DNA from: JABWCQ01 sp964587105
GTDB taxonomy: Bacteria > Electryoneota > RPQS01
Reading direction: 5' to 3'
DNA: 64,000 nucleotides
Assembly: GCA_964587105.1 (NCBI GenBank)
Contig: CAZPKG010000002.1
Location: forward strand, 62,001-126,000
Below the pieces are notes generated by a model. The model saw only the letters and a list, made by a program, of their open reading frames with translations, was not told the origin of the DNA and ran no database searches. Shown piece after piece: positions 35,027 through 41,604 of this stretch; positions within the stretch are counted from its first letter, which is position 1; every line of letters begins with the position of its first letter. A program made the translations under genes and the position numbers.

Positions 35027-36061
35027 TTACTTAAGATAGAGTGCTTTGTAGATTACGGGTGTGTGATTTATGTTTGCGCGAATAAAGTACACTCCTGACG
35101 GGCCATTGGCACGCCAGAGAAATTCGTTACGTCCGTGCTGCGACATGCCGGAGAATAATGTCTCGACAAACCGTCCCTGGACGTCATAGATTTCAATTGT
35201 AAGCGGCACATTTCCGATAAGCTGCATCCGAAGCGTTGTTGTGCCGTTAAATGGGTTAGGATATGGTGGTTCAAGCATGAAGTCGCCGGCAAATGGGCCT
35301 TGACTTCCTGACGACGCTTCCGTGGTAAAGCTCCACTCCGGACTGGGCGTCGCTCCGTCTTCGTTGACGGCATCGACGCGCCAATAATAGAGCGTATTCA
35401 ATTCCAATTCACCCGGGTCAAACGCCAGCGCCGTTTGCGTTGCAACTATGGGCGGCGGCGATGAAGTACCGAAATAGACTCGAAACGAATCCGCGAACGC
35501 CACTTCATCCCAATGCAGTTCGACGTTCGTGCTGACATTCACGGCATCATCTGGCGGAAACGGGTGCGTTGGAACGTCAGGCGGATGCGGGACATCCTGC
35601 TCCGTTGCAGTCAGCATGAAATCACTGTTCGGGCCGGACTCTGAACCCTGGTGCGCCGCGACATAAAGTCGAACAAATCCAGTCCCGTATTGCGGCGCAA
35701 TCCATGTAAATTCGAGCGTGTCTTGATTGAGACTTGTCGCGTGTACGCCGTTGGGTTCGCTTCCGACGGAATAGGTTGCTGTAAGTCCATTGCCGATGAT
35801 GACGCCCGCAGTCAGCGAAGTTGTACCGACCCTGCAAGACGCATTAAAGTTCTTGATCGGTTGATCCGGCGCAGTCAGCCGAATCAAATAAGTCGAATCA
35901 GGAATGTACGACTCAGGAAAGCCTTCTACGACAACAGTTCCTTCACCTTCACCGTGGCACGACGACGCGCAAGATTGCGTTCCCGGCGCACCCGAGTTTC
36001 CCACTGTCCACGGTGCGGCGGCCAATGGTGAAAAAAGAAATAGCAGAAGGAGCAATTGCAT
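35027..36061 (-). CDS. Exported CX3CH protein with one Fn3-like repeat and T9SS tail (C)
   Basis: About 344 residues. The signal peptide is MQLLLLLFLFSPLAAA (ATG 36061 chosen; a GTG three codons earlier is possible). Then TVGNSGAPGTQSCASSCHGEGEG with CX3CH and the shared domain VEGFPESYIPDSTYLIRLTAP ... VRLYVAAHQGS. It has a single Fn3-like unit (HPFPPDDAVNVS ... WSFTTEAS) and a sorting domain (PPYPNPFNGTTTLRMQL ... ALYLK). More diverged than proteins A and B. Likely displayed on the cell surface; no enzymatic motif is seen. Confidence 0.8.
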   Translation of the reverse strand: MQLLLLLFLFSPLAAAPWTVGNSGAPGTQSCASSCHGEGEGTVVVEGFPESYIPDSTYLIRLTAPDQPIKNFNASCRVGTTSLTAGVIIGNGLTATYSVGSEPNGVHATSLNQDTLEFTWIAPQYGTGFVRLYVAAHQGSESGPNSDFMLTATEQDVPHPPDVPTHPFPPDDAVNVSTNVELHWDEVAFADSFRVYFGTSSPPPIVATQTALAFDPGELELNTLYYWRVDAVNEDGATPSPEWSFTTEASSGSQGPFAGDFMLEPPYPNPFNGTTTLRMQLIGNVPLTIEIYDVQGRFVETLFSGMSQHGRNEFLWRANGPSGVYFIRANINHTPVIYKALYLK

Positions 36062-36096
36062 GAGAACCACAGCCCGAAATATTAAGCTACAGCGTC

Positions 36097-36130
36097 AGCG
36101 TAAGGTTGCCCACTTTTCAAGTGGGGCTTT
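36097..36130 (-). terminator. Weak terminator-like hairpin after the thioredoxin gene
   Basis: GCCCCACTT-GAAA-AGTGGGC on the minus strand, but only a short T stretch follows. Confidence 0.35.
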
Positions 36131-36138
36131 ACAAGCGG

Positions 36139-36768
36139 TTATTTGCGGAATTTTATTGTGCAGCCGAATGCGGCGGTGACTTTAGGATCGATCTCGGAAG
36201 CTTTGCCTTCAACCAATTTGTTCATCGCGTTTTGCAGATCGTGAACCTTCACGTCTTTGACTTCGGTGTTGTCATCGATGCGGCCCGTGTAAACAACTTT
36301 GCCCTCTTTGTCGAGCAAGAAGGTTTCCGGTGTGCGTGCCGCACCGTAAGCAGATGCGACAGTGCCGTCTTCGTTAATCAAATACGGGTAGGGAAGATTT
36401 TTTTCTTTGGCCTTCTTCTGCATGCCTTCGAAGCCGTCTTCGGGTTTGATCTTGGGATCGTTGGCGCTGATGGCGATGAATTTGATACCCTTCGGCTGGA
36501 ACTCATTGGCAAGCGCGATCAATCTGTCTTCGTATGCGATGGCGAATGGGCAGTGGTTACAGGTGAACACGACGAGCGTTCCGACTTCACCGGACGCGCC
36601 GGCCAGACTGACCATGGAGTCATCGACATTTTTCAGTTCAAAGGAAGGTGCGGAGGCGCCGATTTGCAGAGCTGCGGCGGAAATGGTCTGAGGAAAGAGA
36701 AAAGCTCCGGCTACGAAGCCCAGAGCAATTGCGGACAGGATCAGAACATTTGAGCGCTTCTTAAGCAT
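36139..36768 (-). CDS. Exported thioredoxin-family (redoxin) protein
   Basis: About 209 residues. GGAGA seven bases upstream supports ATG 36768. An N-terminal hydrophobic helix (VLILSAIALGFVAGAFLFPQTISA) acts as a signal or anchor. The thioredoxin fold follows: IGASAPSFELKNVDDSMVSLA, active site VFTCNHCPFAIAYEDRL (CXXC), GIKFIAISANDP and the cis-Pro region AARTPETFLLDKEGKVVYTGRIDD. Family members act as periplasmic thiol oxidoreductases or thiol peroxidases. With surface Cys-rich proteins abundant nearby, a role in disulphide or cytochrome maturation is possible but unproven. Divergent from the VOC gene. Confidence 0.88.
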   Translation of the reverse strand: MLKKRSNVLILSAIALGFVAGAFLFPQTISAAALQIGASAPSFELKNVDDSMVSLAGASGEVGTLVVFTCNHCPFAIAYEDRLIALANEFQPKGIKFIAISANDPKIKPEDGFEGMQKKAKEKNLPYPYLINEDGTVASAYGAARTPETFLLDKEGKVVYTGRIDDNTEVKDVKVHDLQNAMNKLVEGKASEIDPKVTAAFGCTIKFRK

Positions 36769-36837
36769 GTAATTCTCCAGAGGGTTATGTGTGACACGAG
36801 TCACAGTCCATGAGTTGGCGAAAATGTATCAAATTGA

Positions 36838-36866
36838 TTGCGAAAGTCAGGCAAAAGCGATATTCT
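36838..36866 (+). promoter_or_regulatory. Sigma70-like promoter of the VOC gene
   Basis: TTGCGA, 17 bp, TATTCT; predicted start near 36873, leader ~70 nt. Confidence 0.5.
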
Positions 36867-36941
36867 ATGGTTGAGCCTGTCACCCTTGTCAACACTATAA
36901 TTAACCACTTACAGGCGAGAGTATCAACCCACGGAGGGCCC

Positions 36942-37295
36942 ATGCACACTTTTTGTCACATTGAGCTAACCACCACCGACCTTGAAAAGGCGGCCAACTT
37001 CTACCGTGAAATGTTCGGCTGGAAGGTGGATCCCATGATGGATAACTACTGGATGATTACGCCGAACGACGATCCGCAAGGTGTCAGCGGCGGGATCATC
37101 AAAGTTGACACCGTCATTGACAGCGGCGCGCAGAACTATGTGTTCGTGGATGACGTGGCCGACGCGCTCAAGAAAGCGGTCTCTTTGGGGGCCAAGGTCA
37201 TTGACGAAAAGCGTCCCTTGCCCCACGAAATGGGCTTCATCGGGATGTTCGAACTCTCCGACGGCTTCAAATTAGGACTCTTTAGCCGCAAATAA
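36942..37295 (+). CDS. VOC (glyoxalase/bleomycin-resistance) superfamily protein
   Basis: A 117-residue single VOC module: CHIELTTTDLEKAANFYREMFGWKVDPMMDNYWMI, then GGIIKVDTVIDSGAQNYVFVDDVADALKKAVSLGAKVIDEKRPLPHEMGFIGMFELSDGFKLGLFS. The ATG at 36942 follows GGAGG; the longer frame from 36810 is not supported. VOC proteins bind a metal or small ligand and may be enzymes or binding proteins; the specific role is unknown. A cupin gene lies immediately downstream. Confidence 0.88.
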   Translation: MHTFCHIELTTTDLEKAANFYREMFGWKVDPMMDNYWMITPNDDPQGVSGGIIKVDTVIDSGAQNYVFVDDVADALKKAVSLGAKVIDEKRPLPHEMGFIGMFELSDGFKLGLFSRK

Positions 37296-37300
37296 CCTTC

Positions 37301-37336
37301 TCGCCGAGCGTGGGCATCCCTGCCCCGCCGGAATCT
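37301..37336 (-). repeat. ATTCCGGCGGGG...CGCTCGGCGAA repeat, copy 5 (inverted)
   Basis: Reads on the minus strand AGATTCCGGCGGGGCAG ... CACGCTCGGCGA. It separates the VOC and cupin genes and contains an in-frame GTG that would extend the cupin frame. Confidence 0.7.
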
Positions 37337-37342
37337 GAAAAA

Positions 37343-37702
37343 GTGAAAATCATCCCCCTATCTTCCTGCGATGAGTTCATCGCCGGTGACCAGACCCGCC
37401 TCCGCGAAATCCTCCACCCGGACAAGGCCTCCCTCGCCCTCGGTTACTCGCTTGCCCATGCCAGCCTCTCGCCTGGGAAGACCTCGTCTTTGCACCGATT
37501 GTCCACCAGTGAGGTCTATTACATCCTCAAAGGCCGGGGAAACATGGAGATTGACGGCCAAACCCGCGAGGTCGGGGTTGGCGACACCATCTACATCGCT
37601 CCCTCTTCAACTCAACGAATCACCTGTTTGGGTCCCGAAATTCTCGAATTTCTTTGTATAGTTGATCCCGCCTGGCGCGCCGAGGACGAGGAAATTTTGT
37701 AA
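37343..37702 (+). CDS. Cupin-domain protein
   Basis: About 119 residues forming one cupin barrel. Metal-ligand motif 1 is visible in SLHRLSTSEVYYILKGRG (a His and a Glu), and motif 2 region in GDTIYIAPSSTQRITCLGPEILEFLCI. Such small cupins are mannose-6-phosphate isomerase-like or dioxygenase-like; the activity is unknown. I chose GTG 37343, since the upstream GTG at 37310 lies inside a dispersed repeat. It lies 47 bases after the VOC gene and is likely co-transcribed. Confidence 0.8.
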   Translation: MKIIPLSSCDEFIAGDQTRLREILHPDKASLALGYSLAHASLSPGKTSSLHRLSTSEVYYILKGRGNMEIDGQTREVGVGDTIYIAPSSTQRITCLGPEILEFLCIVDPAWRAEDEEIL

Positions 37703-37765
37703 GGGGAAGTTGCCGCATGGAAACGTGAAAAGATTCACAAAGTGACAGTGTCGCTCTGTTTGTGA

Positions 37766-37794
37766 TTGCAGTTGCGGGCTGGGGTAGCTATATT
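37766..37794 (+). promoter_or_regulatory. Sigma70-like promoter of the PD40 protein gene
   Basis: TTGCAG, 17 bp, TATATT; predicted start near 37801, about 20 bases before the ATG at 37822. Confidence 0.6.
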
Positions 37795-37821
37795 GAATCT
37801 ACACAACTGAGGGCGGACTAC

Positions 37822-38955
37822 ATGAAGAGACGCATCAAATTACTTACAGCGAACCTGATCGGGTTTGCTGTTTTGTTTTTTGGGGGTGGTGAGGTGAGGG
37901 GGCAGTGGACTGAGCCGGAACCCGTTGAGCCAAATTGGGGTACGGCTATGACGGCAGTCTGGATCAGCAATGACGGGCTACGGCTTTATCTCTCGGCAGG
38001 ACTGGATGCCGTCGGATGGGCGGAGCGCGACAGCATCAACGGAGAATGGGGACAATGGACGGCGTTACCGCCGCACATCAATGCCTCAAATACACAAACC
38101 TCAATGTGCGAGAGTCCGTCGGGCGATACGCTATATTTTACCAGCAACAGCGACGAACGGGGGGATGGTTTTGGTTGGATGGATATCTATTATTGCGTTA
38201 GAACGGACACAGGCTGGGAGCCTGCAATCAATGCAGGGTCAAATGTCAACGGCACAGGCCGCGAATGGTCGGTCAGCATCAGTCGCGACGGCTCGATGCT
38301 ACTGATTGCTGGGCAAAACCCGCCTGAGGCCGCAAGTCACAATCTATACTATTGCAATCTCCAGACTGACGGCACATGGGGGCCGAAGATTAGTTTCGGA
38401 GGGAGCATTAATACTGCAAGGGATGAAGAGCATCCAAGCCTTTCTCCGGATAATCACACTTTGTACTACTACAAGGTTGGCCCAAGTGGTGGGGACATCT
38501 GGGTAAGCAACTTTATTGATACGGTTTGGACAGAAGGCGTACAGATGCCTCCTCCGGTGAATTCTGGAATCCGAGAAATGAACCCTTGCATTGATATGGA
38601 TGGTAGAACCTTGTGGTATCGGCGAGGCACGGCTCAGTCCGGTTTTCGAATTGTCACCTCGATGGATACAACAATATTAGCCGTTGGCTCGCGACCAAAC
38701 ATTGATTCGGATGAAAGCCTTCGCATTCTTCATATTTCTTCTTCGCAAATAGAGTTTGAATTGCCGAGTTCATATAGCAGAAATCTTCCCGTTTTGATAC
38801 ATAACATTCTGGGTCAAACTGTTCTCGAAACGAACGTAAACAGTATAGTAAGGAGGATTACACTTAATCTACCGTGGCTTCCGTCGGGAACATACCTGCT
38901 CACAGTTCGATTGAAGGAAAAAGACGTTACCGCAAAGTTCGAAATTATTCATTAG
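37822..38955 (+). CDS. Exported PD40 beta-propeller protein
   Basis: About 377 residues. Signal peptide MKRRIKLLTANLIGFAVLFFGGGEVRG. Repeated PD40/TolB-like blades follow: AVWISNDGLRLYLSAG, MCESPSGDTLYFTSNSDERGDGFGWMDIYY, SVSISRDGSMLLIAGQNP, HPSLSPDNHTLYYYKVG and CIDMDGRTLWYRRG. The last ~80 residues (NILGQTVLETNVNS ... LPSGTYLLTVRLKEKDVTAKFEI) look like a T9SS-type sorting domain, but the usual YPNPFN motif is absent. Probably exported; ligand unknown. Transcription from the promoter at 37766 excludes the longer upstream start. Confidence 0.8.
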   Translation: MKRRIKLLTANLIGFAVLFFGGGEVRGQWTEPEPVEPNWGTAMTAVWISNDGLRLYLSAGLDAVGWAERDSINGEWGQWTALPPHINASNTQTSMCESPSGDTLYFTSNSDERGDGFGWMDIYYCVRTDTGWEPAINAGSNVNGTGREWSVSISRDGSMLLIAGQNPPEAASHNLYYCNLQTDGTWGPKISFGGSINTARDEEHPSLSPDNHTLYYYKVGPSGGDIWVSNFIDTVWTEGVQMPPPVNSGIREMNPCIDMDGRTLWYRRGTAQSGFRIVTSMDTTILAVGSRPNIDSDESLRILHISSSQIEFELPSSYSRNLPVLIHNILGQTVLETNVNSIVRRITLNLPWLPSGTYLLTVRLKEKDVTAKFEIIH

Positions 38956-38965
38956 GGAGAATGAT

Positions 38966-39055
38966 ATGAAGTTGCTTTTGCACGCCTTGACAGCTTTAAT
39001 GCTATTCCTCGCGGCGGCACCCGCTGCGGGTGCCCCTAACGTTCGGCGCTTAGGA
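38966..39055 (+). pseudogene. Possible remnant of an exported-protein gene cut by the REP element
   Basis: GGGAGA and an ATG with good spacing open a frame MKLLLHALTAL, which looks like the start of a signal peptide. It then runs into the REP palindrome and stops after 29 codons. It may be the stump of a secreted-protein gene, or a chance frame. Confidence 0.3.
39006..39039 (+). repeat. Left REP of the RAYT element (34 bp)
   Basis: ATTCCTCGCGG + palindrome GGCACCCGCTGCGGGTGCC region; identical over 34 bases to 39587-39620 in inverse orientation. Confidence 0.9.
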
Positions 39056-39071
39056 TAACTAAACAGAACCA

Positions 39072-39572
39072 ATGCTTCGCCGCCATAGCCGCTATTCTAC
39101 TGCGCACTCAACCTACTTTGTGACTACGACTATCGTGGAGCGCGGCAGCTGGCTCCTCAACGAAGACGTGTGCATGCGCGCGCTTGACATCATCGAACAT
39201 TACCGCAAGTTTTATCAACTGCAATTCATCGGCTATGGTCTGATGCCTGATCATGTGCACTTTTTGATTCACCAAGAACGCGAGGGTCGCGACGTATCGG
39301 ATTTCATGGAACGATTCAAGAGCATCTCCGCTCGATCCTGTGTGCCGTCGCACTATCCGCCAGAACAGAAGTTCTGGCGCCGTCGTTTTGACAGCATGTC
39401 AATTCCGGGAACTCGCGCGCTTCAGACAAAGCTCCGGTATGTCCACTGGAATCCGGTGCGTAAAGGCCTCGTCGCTGAACCGCAAATTTATCGATGGTCG
39501 AGTGCCCGAGATTGGTATAACGGCCAGCAAATCGGCCCAGTAACAATTTGTTTTGAGACTGGGATTGTGTGA
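39072..39572 (+). CDS. REP-associated tyrosine transposase (RAYT, TnpA_REP family)
   Basis: A 166-residue HUH-type Y1 nuclease. The metal-binding HUH motif is HVH (61-63) in GLMPDHVHFLIHQE, and the catalytic tyrosine is probably Y123 in LRYVHWNPVRKGLV. FMERFKSISAR and the downstream KFWRRRFDS match the family pattern. RAYTs nick and move or maintain REP sequences in single-stranded DNA and are usually single-copy, domesticated relatives of IS200/IS605 transposases. The gene has intact motifs and family length, so it may be active. No clear ribosome binding site is visible. It is bounded by perfect inverted REPs. Confidence 0.92.
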   Translation: MLRRHSRYSTAHSTYFVTTTIVERGSWLLNEDVCMRALDIIEHYRKFYQLQFIGYGLMPDHVHFLIHQEREGRDVSDFMERFKSISARSCVPSHYPPEQKFWRRRFDSMSIPGTRALQTKLRYVHWNPVRKGLVAEPQIYRWSSARDWYNGQQIGPVTICFETGIV

Positions 39573-39586
39573 TAACGCTCACGACG

Positions 39587-39620
39587 AGGGGCACCCGCAG
39601 CGGGTGCCGCCGCGAGGAAT
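39587..39620 (-). repeat. Right REP of the RAYT element (34 bp)
   Basis: Inverted, perfect copy of the left REP at 39006-39039, 14 bases after the transposase stop codon. Confidence 0.9.
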
Positions 39621-39656
39621 GGTTTCAATAACACAGATTCAAGCCACAACAAACTG

Positions 39657-39687
39657 AAAAGCCTGCCCTTTACAGGACAGGCTTTTT
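39657..39687. terminator. Terminator between the RAYT and RRM genes
   Basis: AAAAGCCTG ... CAGGCTTTTT hairpin with an inner CC/GG extension; T-rich on both strands. Confidence 0.8.
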
Positions 39688-39728
39688 CTTTCTTCCCAGT
39701 CGCGGAAAATTCCGCAAAAAAGAGAATA

Positions 39729-40031
39729 TTACCAGTTGCTTTCGCGACGCTGACGCGGGGGACGGCCACCGCCGCCACCACCTTGCGTACGCTCACGTGC
39801 TTCATTCACGTTCAGCGCACGGCCACCCATCTGCTGGCCGTCCAGCTTCTTGATAGCGTTGGCAGCACCTTCGGCATCCATCTGCACGAAACCAAATCCG
39901 CGCGGACGACCCGTTTCACGGTCCTTAACCAACTCAACGGCTTCCACCGTACCATGCTCGCCGAAAACCTGGCGAAGTTCTTCTTCCGTTGCACTGAACG
40001 GAAGGTTACCGACATAAAGACGAGTTGCCAT
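39729..40031 (-). CDS. RRM-type RNA-binding protein 1
   Basis: A 100-residue glycine-rich RNA-binding protein: one RRM with RNP2 LYVGNL and RNP1 RGFGFVQM, then a short tail with GGGGGG and Arg-rich RPPRQRRESNW. In bacteria such proteins (cyanobacterial Rbp type) bind RNA and are often cold-inducible. AGGAGA seven bases before MATRLYVG supports ATG 40031 rather than the ATG two codons earlier. It is preceded by a ~195-nt leader containing a folded element also found before the second RRM gene, so leader-mediated control is likely. Confidence 0.9.
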   Translation of the reverse strand: MATRLYVGNLPFSATEEELRQVFGEHGTVEAVELVKDRETGRPRGFGFVQMDAEGAANAIKKLDGQQMGGRALNVNEARERTQGGGGGGRPPRQRRESNW

Positions 40032-40094
40032 CGTCATTTCTCCTGTTCGTCCCTCTTAGGTATTTACTAATCAACACTTTAGAGGACAAAAATG

Positions 40095-40138
40095 CCCTCA
40101 GACGACTTCCGTGGTTACTGCATCGGAATCGCTGAGGG
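40095..40138 (-). ncRNA. Structured 5' leader element of RRM gene 1
   Basis: Arms CCCTCAG/CTGAGGG (outer) and TTCCG/CGGAA (inner) frame a 12-nt loop, with asymmetric internal loop ACGAC/TCG. The element upstream of RRM gene 2 has the same layout, but its outer helix is CCCTCG/CGAGGG, changed on both sides. The promoter and this element lie on the minus strand ahead of the gene. Confidence 0.6.
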
Positions 40139-40232
40139 ACGAATATTCGGCGAAACGACGGACAGACTACACAAACTGAAATCGCAGACCGCAGAGGATG
40201 GTTCCGGTTAACCCGTCCATCTTACTTGGCGC

Positions 40233-40261
40233 AATATAAGTACAAACTCTCATTTTTCCAA
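40233..40261 (-). promoter_or_regulatory. Sigma70-like promoter of RRM gene 1
   Basis: Minus strand TTGGAA, 17 bp, TATATT; predicted start near 40226, giving a leader of about 195 nt. Confidence 0.5.
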
Positions 40262-40281
40262 GTGTTCCGAGCAAAATAAAG

Positions 40282-40313
40282 AAAGTGGGCACCGACACTT
40301 CGGTACCCACTTT
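40282..40313 (-). terminator. Terminator after RRM gene 2
   Basis: AAAGTGGG-TACCG-AAGT-GTCGG-TGCCCACTTT hairpin, then TCTTTATTTTG on the minus strand. Confidence 0.85.
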
Positions 40314-40369
40314 TGATAGGTCAGTCTATATACCGTACTAAGTACGGCGAACCTCCCCCAGAACTGGTG

Positions 40370-40651
40370 TTACCAGTTGCTCTGACGACGCGCCGGGCGG
40401 GAGTTGGTACGCTCCTTAGCCTCGTTCACGTTCAGTGCACGGCCACCCATCTCGAAGCCATCCAGCTTCTTGATCGCAGTCGCGGCACCATCAGAGTCCA
40501 TCTGGACGAAACCGAAGCCACGCGGGCGGCCGGTTTCGCGATCCATCACCAATTCGGCAGTTTCGACGGTTCCGAATTCTCCGAAAACCGTGCGAAGCTC
40601 ATCTTCCGTTGCACTGAACGGAAGGTTTCCAACATAAAGACGTGTTGCCAT
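40370..40651 (-). CDS. RRM-type RNA-binding protein 2
   Basis: A 93-residue paralogue of RRM protein 1, with RNP2 LYVGNL and RNP1 RGFGFVQM and a shorter tail without the Gly run (TNSRPARRQSNW). The start is set by AGGAGA seven bases before MATRLYVG; the long upstream frame covers the conserved leader and is not coding. Gene, 5' leader and ribosome-binding context are all duplicated from, or with, the neighbour. Likely a cold- or stress-related RNA-binding protein, by family. Confidence 0.9.
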   Translation of the reverse strand: MATRLYVGNLPFSATEDELRTVFGEFGTVETAELVMDRETGRPRGFGFVQMDSDGAATAIKKLDGFEMGGRALNVNEAKERTNSRPARRQSNW

Positions 40652-40747
40652 CGTCATTTCTCCTATGTCCCTCATAGTGTTTGTCTCGGCAGCACCCAAT
40701 TTGGAGCACCCCAAGGTTGTAAATACAGCACTTAGAAGAGCAAAATG

Positions 40748-40790
40748 CCCTCGAACGACTTCCGTGAATACTGCTTCGGAATCGCGAGGG
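40748..40790 (-). ncRNA. Structured 5' leader element of RRM gene 2
   Basis: CCCTCG/CGAGGG outer helix, TTCCG/CGGAA inner helix, 12-nt loop with TACTGC in common with copy 1, and the same AACGAC/TCG internal loop. Upstream flank (ATTTCAGTTTGTGTA) is also shared. A TATATT -10 box at 40885-40890 lies upstream, with a poor -35. Confidence 0.6.
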
Positions 40791-40954
40791 ACAAACGGCG
40801 AGACGACGTACAGGCTTACACAAACTGAAATCGCGAACTGTGAAAAACAGGCGCGGGACATGTCCCGTTTGTCTTTCGATTGCTAATATACGAAAAATTA
40901 GTTACATCTCCTAATCACTCCGGTCTCCCCCCATTTTCGTCTGCGGAAATGGGG

Positions 40955-41018
40955 GGACGGAAGGGGGGTCCACCTTACAAAAGAGCGGAATTGGGGGGAC
41001 GGAAGGGGTAACCGGAAA
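40955..41018 (+). repeat. G-rich tandem unit (GGGGGGACGGAAGGGG)
   Basis: GAAATGGGGGGACGGAAGGG and GGAATTGGGGGGACGGAAGG lie in tandem, about 40 bases apart. They are typical of non-coding intergenic repeats of uncultured bacteria; a related G-rich stretch lies at 43029-43062. Confidence 0.55.
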
Positions 41019-41052
41019 AGCCAAGGAGCAAGCGTCAGCGCAGAACCTGTTT

Positions 41053-41088
41053 AACAAACAGCGGGCGCCGATTGCTCGACGCCCGCTC
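41053..41088 (-). terminator. Terminator after the HTH gene
   Basis: GCGGGCG / CGCCCGC stem with a 12-nt loop, followed on the minus strand by TGTTTGTTAAA. Confidence 0.7.
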
Positions 41089-41112
41089 TGCTTGGGTCCC
41101 TTAGTACAAGGC

Positions 41113-41379
41113 TCAGACAATCGGAGTGCCTGAGTGCGAAGTGGCTTTGGTTTCCACCGTGACTCTGCGGGTCCGGCGGCCATTCTTAGCCGGCGGAGCC
41201 GGCTCGTTGCTTTCGACGGTCATGCCCTTTTCAACCCATTCCTGCAACGCTTCCTGGGTGAACTTAATTTGCCCGCCGAGCCTGAAGTGTGGAACCCCCC
41301 ACCGCTTGTAGCCGTTACGCAGAGCGGCCGGGGTCTTACCGAGAAACTTCGCAGCCTCTTGAACGCTGAGAATCACCAT
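41113..41379 (-). CDS. Small MerR/excisionase-like DNA-binding protein
   Basis: An 88-residue protein. The N-terminal half VILSVQEAAKFLGKTPAALRNGYKRWGVPHFRLGGQIKFTQEALQEWVEKG is a winged helix-turn-helix of the AlpA/excisionase (HTH_17) type. The C-terminal ~35 residues are basic (KNGRRTRRV) and Thr-rich. AGGAG precedes the ATG. No phage or integrase genes are near, so it is more likely a regulator or nucleoid-type protein than an excisionase. A long inverted repeat upstream could be its operator. Confidence 0.75.
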   Translation of the reverse strand: MVILSVQEAAKFLGKTPAALRNGYKRWGVPHFRLGGQIKFTQEALQEWVEKGMTVESNEPAPPAKNGRRTRRVTVETKATSHSGTPIV

Positions 41380-41408
41380 GATCTACTCCTTCTTTGGTTA
41401 GATGACTG

Positions 41409-41455
41409 CTAACATACAAGCGGAAGACCCTGATTTCCACCGCTTGTATAGGTTA
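41409..41455. promoter_or_regulatory. Inverted repeat upstream of the HTH gene
   Basis: CTAACATACAAGCGG and CCGCTTGTATAGGTTAG are complementary apart from small bulges, 17 bases apart and 30 bases upstream of the HTH start. Could be an operator for autoregulation or a 5' leader hairpin. Confidence 0.45.
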
Positions 41456-41604
41456 GACTATTGAACTTTCACGATAGTTCCCAGTTTCTCAACAGCCGTC
41501 TAAATACTTGGATGTGGAGTCGTTTGAACTTGAAATATTCTGGAGAGAGTCATGTTAAGAGAATGTTATAAAATAGCTTACAGAATCGAACTCGGAGGTT
41601 GTTT

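Larger units (their letters stand above)
39006..39620 (+). mobile_element. REP-associated transposase unit (REPtron)
   Basis: A 615-bp unit: a Y1 transposase-like gene bounded by two identical 34-bp REP palindromes in opposite orientation. Solo REPs of the same kind occur at 21068, 30488 and (diverged) 35001, and a half-copy at 45027. This is the arrangement described for RAYT/REP systems. Confidence 0.85.

Noticed and set aside
36106..36753. Plus-strand frame of 215 codons
   Set aside because: Antisense shadow of the exported thioredoxin gene, whose motifs are clear on the other strand.
40657..40861. N-terminal extension of the second RRM protein
   Set aside because: Covers the conserved structured leader; the ribosome binding site and paralogue support the start at 40651.
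41113..41379. Prophage or integrative element around the excisionase-like gene
   Set aside because: No integrase, phage structural gene or attachment repeats nearby.
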